Below are positions 48,501-60,500 of a DNA stretch of 64,000 bases, piece after piece. A program made the position numbers and the translations under genes. This stretch comes from Ctena decussata (taxonomy: Eukaryota > Mollusca > Bivalvia > Lucinida > Lucinidae), in NCBI GenBank assembly GCA_963989385.1, contig OZ022512.1, positions 29,657,899 to 29,721,898 on the forward strand. Direction: 5' to 3'. The notes beneath the pieces were generated by a model that was given only the letters and a program-made list of their open reading frames with translations, was not told where the DNA came from and did no database searches. The first letter of the stretch is position 1. Each line of letters starts with the position of its first letter.

Positions 48501-51500
48501 GATCAGATGCCACAAATGTGGCATCTGATCAGGGTCTACACTGTTTGCCTTATATATTGAATTTTTTAAAGATAAACCAGTAAAAATAAAATAAACCTGA
48601 CATCCCTTATATTGGAAACGGACCTGTCTACAGAACAAGGTACAAGATCCCACTCACCATAAATGGGTTAAAGCCAGAGAGGATGACTGTTAGTCACATT
48701 CTGACAGAAGAGCTCTCAGAAAATGAACCAAACATTAGGATTGACACAAAATAATGTCAGTCATCAGACAATGAAATATAGATCAAAGTCACAAAATGGT
48801 ACAGCAGTGTAGCAGTACATCTAAGGGAGGAAACATATGCCTGGTTTGATGGTTGACAGTATTACTGTTCAGAAATGATGCTTAATGCTAAGGTTGAAGC
48901 AAAAAATATGAAAAGTCATCGTATCGTGAAAAGAAGTTCAAGGTCATAAGCTGACACTGCTGTGCTTATGTCTAGCCTAGGAAGGAAATGTATATTAAGT
49001 TTGCTGATTGCTGGCTTTAATATTATTCAAAAATGGATTTCTAGGTCTGACGCATAAAAACCTGTGAAATATGGGTCAAGGTCACAAACTAACATTGCAA
49101 TGCTGAAGAAGTCCCCTTATGAAAAGACAGATTCCTCAGGGCAATGTCTATTGAGCTGCAACATAACAAAACCAACAAAGTGACATGTGCACCCAGCAAA
49201 GACTCATATCAGCCTGGGCATCCACCCTGTCTGATCTGAGTCTTCGCTGTCAGCATGAAGGTAGCTTAGAATCTTAGTTACCTTTAAAGCACACAGTGAA
49301 GACTCTGCAGACTGGGCAGATGCCCAATCTGATCTGGGTCTTCATGTGGCACACATGCCACTTTGATGGTTTTGTCATGTTGTGGCTCATATTCTCTGAT
49401 AGTGTTCTCATACACCTCAAAAGTTTGGCCATTCTGACAACAGCTAGTCATTACAAAAGCCTCACCTGTTCTTGTTTCCAATGATGAAAAGCCCCCTGGT
49501 AGCCGTGAGCTAGGATGGAATTTCCGTCAGGTCCAAACACACCACCATATAGTCCAAGAGTGTTACCGCCAACTTCACCTACTCTCACCTTAAACATACA
49601 CATTCACTTTCTATCATGCCTTTGTATTTCTGCAGTTTTACTCTCCCTGTTTATAGATATGTGCAGGTATAGCTGATTTCTAGATAAGCAGGAGCATTTG
49701 GAAACAATAAGGGGTAATTTTTGTTAATTTTTCTATAAAATCACATGTTGTGACCCCTCATCTGAACTGTCTCGATGAGACGGTTCAGATGAGAGGTCAC
49801 AACATATGGTTTATATGTGATCCCTCATATGTGTAACAGCATATGGTTTATACGAGAGATAAGAAAAAATATCTCTAATTATCATCAAATACTCCCTCTT
49901 ATCTAAACTCAACACCCACAGAATATATTATTTCTTAGAGATCAGTTGTATAAAGATTCTCTAATAATCATTTACAAGATACGTTTGGGTATCGATCAGC
50001 TGTAGCAGTGAATTGTTGAAAAATATTCACTGTTGGAGGTCAGTTGTAAAGTAGATCAAGAGCGCAGAGTAATTTACGATTTGCCAATGTCACTGGAAGT
50101 AGGAGAATTTAAGAAAGTATTTAAATGCACCGCTATCGTGGACCCCATTCCTGCAAAATGATGTAGACAGTATATCCCCACCAATCACATTAAAGCCTTT
50201 ACTTAAATTGATGTTAGCCGGGTATTGACAGAAAGAGCTCAGGTTAGAGCAGAAAGAGCATGGATTAGAGATTAGTGCTATTTTTAAGTATTTAACTCCA
50301 TTATTCACAAAATTTACAACATGCTGGTAGAAACATCTTTTTTACCTTTGTGGTGAGTCAATCAATTTGTAGAGTATGCACTACTTACATGTATTGTCTC
50401 TGCCCATGTAACAAATAGGTTTTTTGCTAAAGATTATTTGCGCATGCCAAAAGTCTTAATTTTGTTGTATACTTTAAATCTGATAGTGGCATTCATTGAT
50501 GAAATACCCAGGCATATACCTTTAAGTTCATGCCACAAAGTAAATGAAATAAGAACACTGCATTTATAATTTCAGGCTCATACCTGTTCCATCCAGACTC
50601 CTGACTCTGTGTCTGGTTGCCATAGTATCATAGTCTTATCCATGGAAACAGACAATAAACACATCTCTTGGTGCTTCTTTCCTCCTGTCAATGCAAATAT
50701 AATGAAAACCTGTCAGACTGTTTTGGCTGTATTTATTAACACCTGTATTGCATGAGGGTGTCAATCTGACACTAAAGTATAGCAGACAAATTCTTTTCTA
50801 TAAGTGTAGCTTCCTAAAAGAAAATATTCAAACACCAAGGAACCAGGTTATTTTCTGCAAGAGTGCCTAAATTTTCAATTGAGAAGAATCTCTCTCTCAG
50901 ATGTATACACTTTCAATGACATGAGGTGTGGCCGGAGAAAACCAACAAAGTGGCATGTGTACCCAGCGAAGATTCATATCAGCCTGGGCATCAGCCCAAT
51001 CTGATCAGAGTCTTCGCTGTGTACTTAAACAGAAGCTAAAGGTCTAAGCTAGCTCCATATGGACAGGTAAGACTCTGATCAGACTGGGCAGATGCCAAAG
51101 CTGATCTGAGTCTCCATTGGATGCACATGCCACTTTGTTGGTTTGTCATGTGGCAGCACATTTATACCTATCATATTCAGTGGCTAACTCCAAGTCATCA
51201 AAAATGTATGACCACAGGTTACATAACACATGGTTACTGGTGCATGAAGACATAATGCTGCCTGTGACAAACTTTCATTGAAGTAATTCCAACGTTCGTT
51301 TAAACAGTCTTAAGGCAAACGCTCGTTTCATAAATTTCATACAAAATGACCACTCATGTATGATCCTCTACATCAATCAAGCTACACCAGCCTTACTATC
51401 ATATTTCTAAGAAATTAATAAGAATATAAGAGCCGCAACATGACAAAACCAACAAAGTGGCATTTGCGCCCAGGGAAGACTCAGATCAGCCTAGGCATCT

Positions 51501-54500
51501 GCCCAGTCTGATCATACTCTTCACCGTGTGCTGACAATGTAGCTAAGGATCTAAGCTTGCTCAATGTGGACAGCAAAGACTCTGAACCAAACTGGGCAGA
51601 TGTCCAAGGCTGATCTGAAGCTTCACTGTGCACACATGCCACTTTGTAGGTTTTATCCTGTTGTGGCTCAAATATTTTTTTTGTTTTGTTTTGGTTTGTT
51701 TGATTTTTGGAAGCAAAATAAAGAGAACAGTGTTGATGAAAGTAATATCTGCAATTCCACCTATACAAATGTAATCTGACAATTAAATTATCCATTCTGT
51801 TTGAGACTTTCTGTCGAAATGCCCCTATCTATACAATGGACCTGTCCAAAATCATGAAAGGAAGAGCAAATTTCAGCCATCAAATTAAGGGATGACCATT
51901 TAACTACAATAAGAACTAGAGTCATATGAAAAATACCATGTGTTGTTGCTGGTTTCCATTTTACAGAGTAAATCCAGTTTTCATGTCCGCTGAGTACAGT
52001 CTCTAGGCTTACAGCATACACAATAGTTTTTTCTGAAATATGCATACAAAATAAACAAATTACAGTATTCCAATAAGCAAACTTTCAAATCATTATAAGT
52101 TTATATGCTAAATTTCAGATAGCCTGGACAATCACAAAACTCTTTTTCTTTAGAAATAGGAACTTAACACTAACAAATATTTATCAGATTATCAAACTGC
52201 AAAAGTGAAAGGCATTATACTGTTTCTAAAAAACAACAACAACATTATTTCATGGCTGAATAAGAACATGACTAAACAACTGATAGTCAAAAGGATAGAC
52301 AGTTTCCCACACATTTAGTCAGTCTGTAAGCTTTTATACTGTACATGTATATCATCCGAAATGCTCACCTTTATGTGGAAAAGAGAAAGTATTTTCTCTC
52401 ATCTGAATATCTTTGTCAAGTGGCAAGTCTAGGATAGAGTCTATCCTCTGGCCAGTGTCTGTGTCCCGTTTAGATAATCTCCAAACACGGATGAGATAAT
52501 CCTGAGCAGCACTGGCCAGTAGGAGGTCCCCAGAATCTGTAGAACAAAAGACCATGGCAGCTATAATGAAAGATCTTAACATGAAATCAGGCCAAGAGGT
52601 TATAAAACTTGAGTACATTCTCAAACTCAAAATAATGCACACTGATTGGCTGCTTCCGAGCACATGCTCGGAAGCAGCCAATCAGTGTGCTTTATTTTGA
52701 TGAATAAAATCAGTGTGCTTTATTTTGATCAAAATAAAGCACACTGATTGGCTGCTTCTGAGCACATGCTTGGAAGCAGCCAATCAGTGTGCTTTATTAT
52801 GAGTTTGAGATCATTCTCAAGTTTTATAACCTCGAACCCAGACTAACTAGAAACCATACACATCAGGCCTCCCTGACTCAGTGGTTAAGGGTGTTAACTC
52901 TTAAACATTAGGTATCTCACTGCTGTGGGTTTGAGACTCAGCCAGCAAATAAGTGAGGAAGCCACATTCTACTTGCTGAAATGGTAGTCAGGGTACCATA
53001 TTGTTGCCAAATAATGTATTTTCATCCTCTTTCTGCCGAAAATAAAGAAATCTCTCTTTATGACACAAAACCTGGCTTCCTAAATGAGGTATTTAGAATT
53101 ACAGCCCAAACATTTACACCAGAAAAGTGTCCAGCATCCAAACTGAAATGTGAATGTCAGTTTCATTTTTTGGTGTGTAATTTTCCACAGCACACTGTAT
53201 TTATATTTATATATGAACATAGTTAACTGTTGTCTATAGCAGAGATTTCGACACTTACCATCCACTATAAAATCAAGTGCCCTAACCCAGTCCTCATGTC
53301 CTGATAAAGTTATCACTGGGACAAACTGTAATAAATGATAATATGCAATGAAAGACAGCAAATGTCTACAAACTTTTAAATATGATTTTATTGTAATAAT
53401 CACTCCATTTGTCTTCAAATAAATTCTGTGCCATAATTTTTCTTTTCAAAGAAACAACAATTAAACCTCTGAGTTAAGCATACTTAAATAACTTTTTTTT
53501 AAATGTTTGCTGTAATGAAGAGTTAGGGTTAACCTTAAATATAAGGTCAAAGTCACCACACTCTAATCCACTCACCTACCCCTCCAAATTATATAATCTA
53601 TCAAATTTGATAATAAAATTGTCAGATGGTTCCATACTGGTTTGAAGACTAGATATTTTGGGGGTAAACTTTTGCCCCCTGTGTCCTCCTGTAATCTTGA
53701 AAATGAAAGATAGATCGTCATATCCAACATAATTCTTAAGCCTGACCCAAAGATGTATTCATTCAAGCTTGAGCTGCTGACAAATCTATGAAACTGTGGA
53801 GACTAACCTTTTAAAGTCATGGTCCTGTAAGGGTATTGCAAAGGTAAAGGTTTCCCATAGTCTAATAGCCGTAAGGACAGTGGGGGTTAGAGACCCACTG
53901 TATCTTGGGCACAGCAAATGAAAGGCGGAGTCCTGTAGCAACTTTAAAAATTGGCCACCCCCTAGTATGTAACATACCCAGACAATGCAACTACAAATAT
54001 GACCAAAATTACTTATCATATTAATTTATTAATAAGACTTTTTCCCCTCCAACACAACCAAAAATATCTAGTTCAATCTTGCTTGATGGATCTACCATAA
54101 TGAGCTTAAGTATTGGGACACCTAAAAATAATTAATTTTCCATTTGTCCCAAATGGAAAATTAATTATTTTAGGCGTTCCAAAATTTAGGCATATTTCAG
54201 TAATTTTTGGGGATTGTTTTATAGCAGGATTAATATAACTCATTTACATATTTTTTTTAGTTATTTACATATTTGGGATATTTTGAAAGGGGACAAAAAG
54301 CCCCAATCTTATAGCTGAATAAATGAGTCGCAACACGAAAAAACCAACAAAGTGGTTGTGCGCCCAGCAGAGACTCAGATCAGCCTGGGCATCCACCCAG
54401 TCTGATCAGAATCTCCACTTAGCGCTTAAAGGGTAGCTAAGGGTCTAAGTTAGCTCTATGCGGTCAGCAAAGACTTTGATCAGACTGTGCAGATGCCCAG

Positions 54501-57500
54501 GCTGATCTGAGGCTGTGCTGGGCGCACAACGACTTTGTCGATTTTCTCGTGTCGCGGCTCAAATATGGTAGCCTTGTCAAGCCATACCTGTATCTTATCA
54601 GCGACTAGCTCCTCCACATAGAGATGTACTTTGTGGTCATCTGATGCACACGCTAACATCACAACTGAAATAATAAGGCAATGAAGTACAGTCAACTCTG
54701 GATATCTCAAAGTTGAGATTCATCTCAAACTACTGATATCCCAAAGTAAATTTTCTGGTCCCAGAAAATTTACTTTGAGATACCAGTAGTTTGAGATAGG
54801 GGTTGAAATGCAAATAGAAATAGAAAATGTGTGTGAACTATATTTTTTGATATAAGAGGGTTCTATGAGATGTCAGTTGTTTGAGATATCATTTATCTGA
54901 GATAAAGACAGTCAACTGCATCAGTAATACTGCATTTATTTGGCTTTTAAAACAGTGGTCCCCTCCCCTCCAAAATGACCCCAAGTATCTAAATCAGTAT
55001 TGTATAACTGTGCTGTGCAACAGCTTTTTTCCTTCCAAAACAATCCCAAAAATTTAGATCCATCTTAAAAGATGGATCTAGATTTTTGGATTGCTTTGAA
55101 CGGAAAAAAAAATCATGTCTTATAACCAAATACATTTGGTGGTCTAGAGGATCTTAAAAATGTGGTTTTTGATCCAAACTTTAAGAAACATGACTTTGAT
55201 GAGTTTCAAAAGTTTCATATCACAAGTTAAAGATTCAATTTCTGTTTACCATAGGACCAATTTTTAAGTATTACTGAAGCATGCAAATCACCCTCAAATT
55301 TGACCAAGCTGCCATGGCTAGAAATGCTATATTACAAACAGTAACTATGTGACATGTAAAGAGTGATCATGTCAAAATTTAGTTATTGATGTTGCCTCTC
55401 TATGTAATAGGGCAGTCACATGAGAAATGAAGATTCAAACGTTATTTTTATACAGAGTTCAAGCTAACCCAAAAATTCAGGGATAATTTATTTCTCTCTC
55501 CAAGAAAAATAGGGAGAAGTTTCAGGTTGAATTTGACCTTTGGCTATATATTCTATATATCTAACCTTTTCTCTCAGCTGAAAATAGGCAGAAGTTTGAC
55601 TGTAGGGAGACTCTTTCTCCCTAGTTGCCCTCTTACTTTTTGCCTGAACACAGTTACATATGAAAATGGGTCCTAAATTATTCTTAGAATTCCTCTTCAA
55701 TTCTCAATTAAAAGATTATGCTGTGTCCAATATGAAACCCCGGAACTTCAGAACTATGGAAAGCTGAAAAAGATGTCCCCAGTTTTTCTCTTCAAAGGCT
55801 GGAGACAATTATTATTAAAGAGAAGGCAGTTCTTATCAATAAGAATTTATCTTCCATTTTCTTTGGTGCTTCTAATAAAGGAAAGAATTTGCTCCCTTTG
55901 TTGTTCAGGAAAGTAAACGGAAGTCATAAAAGTTGCTTCCCTTTGTAAAAAGGCGAAAAAAAAAACATGAATGCATATCACTTCAGGTTAACTCTGGTCA
56001 TCAAGATACTTTTTCTTCAAACAATATGAGCCGCGACACAACAAAATCAACAAAGTGGCATATGTGTCCAGCAAAGACTCAGATCAGCGTGGGCATCCAC
56101 ACAGTCTGATGAGAGACTTCACTGTCCGCATAAAGCTAGCTCAGACCTTTAGCTACTCTTTCAATGCACAGTGAAGACTCTAATCAGACTGGGCAGATGG
56201 CCAGGCTGGTCTGATTCTTGGCTGGGTGCACAACCACTTTGTTGGTTTTCTCATGTCGTGGCTCATAATGTTTGCTACTTATGATACTTACCACCTGTGT
56301 TAGGGACAATAGTGAGAGCCATATCCAGAACAAATCCTGAACCATAGCTTAATGTCTGACTGTTGACAAAAGCTGAAATGAATAAATTATGCACATGTTT
56401 AATAATATAAGATAGTGTACACCTAATCGTCAAAGAAAGTTATTTCTAAAACAGCTAATTTTTTTATTCTGTTAAATAAATTTATCTAATACTATCTTCA
56501 GAGTCTTATAATACCGAAAAGTACGAAATTAAAATAACAGTGTTGCAGTTGGTGAATTTATGTAAATCTTTAAATTTTCGAACTGAAAAATTCTTTCAGC
56601 ATCAGACAGAAATTTAGGTTTTCCGAGATTAAGCACATTGATGCAAGTACATATATTAACAGTTCTGTAATAAGAGCCAATTCAGGTTCAATGGCCGACC
56701 TACACAAAATTCATGCAGAAATGGGGACCTAGGTCATGTCAATAAATTAAAGCCTCATCTGAAAGACTGGTGGACACAGGGGAGGGCAGTACTTATCAGA
56801 GATTTCTATCCCAACAGTTAGGGTAAATACAGTACTGTACCTTGATCATGATTTCTGGTCCAAACTTTGACTGTCGTGTCAACTGATGCTGTCACTATAA
56901 TGGTTCTGTATGACCTTGACCTCTCTTCTGTTTCCATGGGGACATAGATAGCACTGACAGCTGTTACTGGAGCTGTGTGGCCTGACAGGATCTGTGATAC
57001 CTTCAACTAAATCATAGCAGTTTTTATTATAAGACTGACTTTTACTGCATCTTAGAAATCTGTCAAAGAGATTTGCCTCACATGGCACCATAAAATCAAT
57101 AGATACTTTATTATGTAAGTTAATGGTTGAAAAATATCAAGTCATCTTTATAATTCAGTGCTCCAGATAAGAAAGGGTAAGAAGGATATTTCAAGGAAAA
57201 TTTTCTATATTTTTTCCTAAAATTATACGTTGTGACCCTCATTAGACTCGTCTCGGCGAGATGATACTGAGGGGTCACTACATATGATATGATAACTCAG
57301 TGCTCCAGATAAGAAAGGGTAAGAAGGATATTTCAGTGAAAAATTTTCTATATTTTTGTGTAAAATCATACGTTGTGATCCCTCATTAGAATACAAATAC
57401 CCTGAGATGATTAAAGTTTAAACCAGACGATTCTAGCGAGGGGTCATAACATTATGTTTTCATTGAGAAATTAGAGAAAAGATTTCACAATTATCCTCAA

Positions 57501-60500
57501 AACCCCATTTTATCTGGAGCTCTATTTATTGGCATATTTTGAGGAGCATTTCCAAATATAATGCTCATTTTAGCATAATGTGTATTAGGAAGTTGCAACA
57601 TCTTAACATGAAATATGGAATGAAAATAATTCTGCCCTGGAAAATTCAATGACTAGTATATATCAAATGTACATAAGCATGTTTTCTTTTTAAACTAGAC
57701 TGAAAAATGTGGAGACAGGGAAGGGAATGAGGGTCTCTGTCTCTGTGTGTGTGTCTATGTGTGTGTGGGGGGCGGTGGGGGTGGGGGGAGGGGAGTTGAA
57801 ATTTGCCAAAACGGGGGTTGTCTCAAAACTTACAATGACAATCACTTATGACAACAAATATTGGCTCAATTCATCATAGCTGAACAAAAATGCTTGCAAC
57901 AGAGGTACTCATACCTCTAGTGATTTTTTATTAATTTTCACGAATTGATTGTAGTGTAAATGCTTTGTGGTGAAACTGATGCAACTTGGAAGATGCCCGG
58001 TTAATGCAAGCATTAAAGAAAGAATACCCTCCAACTATCTCATGTCAGGGCCTGACAAATCCACTGTCCGGTTGCCCGGGACAAGTGAAAACTTTTGCTG
58101 GGCAAGTAAATTATTTTCTTAGTTGCCCAGAAAAATGTATAAGTTATATAGGGAAAACCTGTTCATACCTGGTCGCCATCTTGTTTCCATAGTATTGCAC
58201 TTTTGTCAACAGAGCCAGAAATCATTTCATTCTCCACACCTGGTATCATAAGAAAAACAAAGTTAAGACAGATGGATGTGCACATATGATATGCCATTTT
58301 TATAACAGAATCAACTTAAGCAGCATAACTCGTCACATAAATTAAAGGTAAAACCAATTAAGTTCCTATTTCTGTCTGTGGTCTATGGATACAGTACCAA
58401 TTAACCTTTTTTATCATATGACGTCGCATCTGAGAGTGTCATAAAGCCATGCATTAAAAACGATAATCCACTAGTGGATTAACTATGCAAATTACGTCGT
58501 CAGGTTATGCGTTGACGTCCATGAAAACGTTGCATTTTCTAGTAGCGATATCATGACGTTTTAATGCAAAATTTGCTCATAAAATGCGATTTGAGTGTCA
58601 TATGATAAATAGAATCTTGCATTCGTGCTCCTGTATTATTGAATTTATTAAACTCATTGGGGAAAACGATAAGATGCTCGGCATAGCCTCGCATCTTATC
58701 TTTTTCCCCAACTCGTTTAATAAATTCAATAATACATGAGCACTCATGTAAGATCCTCTATTTAAATTGAAATTCCGTTTTGGGAGCATATGCAAACTGC
58801 GCCAGAACAGAGTTTCCGATCAGGGTTTACAGTTTGCTAACAGGAATTTCTATGCAAAATACATGTACAACAAAAGTGAAAACATTCATCAGAAACCCCT
58901 TAAACTAGAAATTGACTCATCCAAATGATAAAACTGGACAAGTCCACTAGTCAAGAAAGGTTTATGGTAGCCTGGTTCAACCTGGCTCCCATCATCCTTT
59001 TTCGGCAAATGTAGGGCAGGAGACCACCTCCATGTCTTTTTATCACATGCATGGTCAGCTCACCTGTCAATCAAGTAAGCTTAGCCACATGGATCCCAGC
59101 TTACACAAATTCTTGTAAGAATGTTCTTAGAACTTCTTCAATATTTCCCTGATGTTCCAAGGACATTCTGGCAACCTAATCAGTAAGGAGGGTGTTTCCT
59201 AGATGTTGTCACTACCATATGTGGTGCAACTGAAGATACCAGATAAGCCAAATATTAATTATACTAATCCAAATAAACCCCGCTGCTATAGTTAACGCCC
59301 CCTGCCTCTTAAAATAATGTTATATATATTAACTTGCATGAATTCATATTAACTTCTTTGGATGAGGTAGCTCTTTGAAATGGGATCTATTCTCAAAGGA
59401 AAGAACTCCCAGAGGAGCAAATTCTTTCCTTACTGAGAAGGGAGGCAAAAATAACAAAGTTACTTCCTCTGAAAGTACACCCATTCACCTTAATTATTAC
59501 TACTGTTTATCACAGGCATTTTAGCAGCGGCTTATATACTACAATTTAGGCTCTAAATAACACCACCCCCTCTTTGTAAAATGCAATGCCCCCAGGCATT
59601 TAATAAGATTAATACAATTTAAGTGAGTCTGACCCTGATGTCTAGTGCACCATGGGTCAGGTTGACCTTAGTTCAAGGAAGCAAATTTTAATCTGGTAAA
59701 GTGTAAAATTATACCTTGTAGGGCTGGGTACCGCCTTTTGAAACTGTACCACGGTATACCGCGGTGTGCAGGCATGTACCGCGATACATACCACGGTATA
59801 CCGTATATGTTATTGAAATGCATTTTTCTCTCTGACTTTATTGCAGTCAACTTGCTTTTCATGAACATTCTGAAAATGATGTTTCTTATATTTGCTAACT
59901 CACTTAATGCCTTTGATAAATCTAAAATTCTGTCATTGTTTTGTTATTTTTAATGAACCAGTGTAGCTTTCTTCCTTTCCGATGTCGGAATTTCAACCGT
60001 GCATGATGTCTCCGCATATGTTAGACATGCCGTCCCCTGTACATTTATTGTGTCGCCGCAAAGCCTGCAGATGGCAAGGTTTTCCTCGATTTTCGAGCCC
60101 GATTTGCGATTTTTCAAGCCAAACTGACTCCAAACATCTGCTTTTCCACGAGTGTTTATGACCACTTCATAGTCGTCCATTTTGACCGCCACCGGTCTAA
60201 AATTAGAATCAAAAGTAACTGCTCAACCAATCAGTGACGGGGATTCCATTTGCAGCATCATGCCTTCTAAACATGCTAACGTTTATGACCAATGGCGATT
60301 GGGTGTTTAACCTTCATCGCAAATCAGTATAGGTAACAAGTATTGGCTTTCTAAAAAACAAGAGACAATATACCGGAACGTACCGGTACGCAGACAACGT
60401 ACCTCGGTATGTACCGCAGCTGTAAAACACCGGGGTTCACCGGTATACCGGTTTTACCGCACACCCTTAATACCTTGATCAGATTTTGGTATCCACTTCA

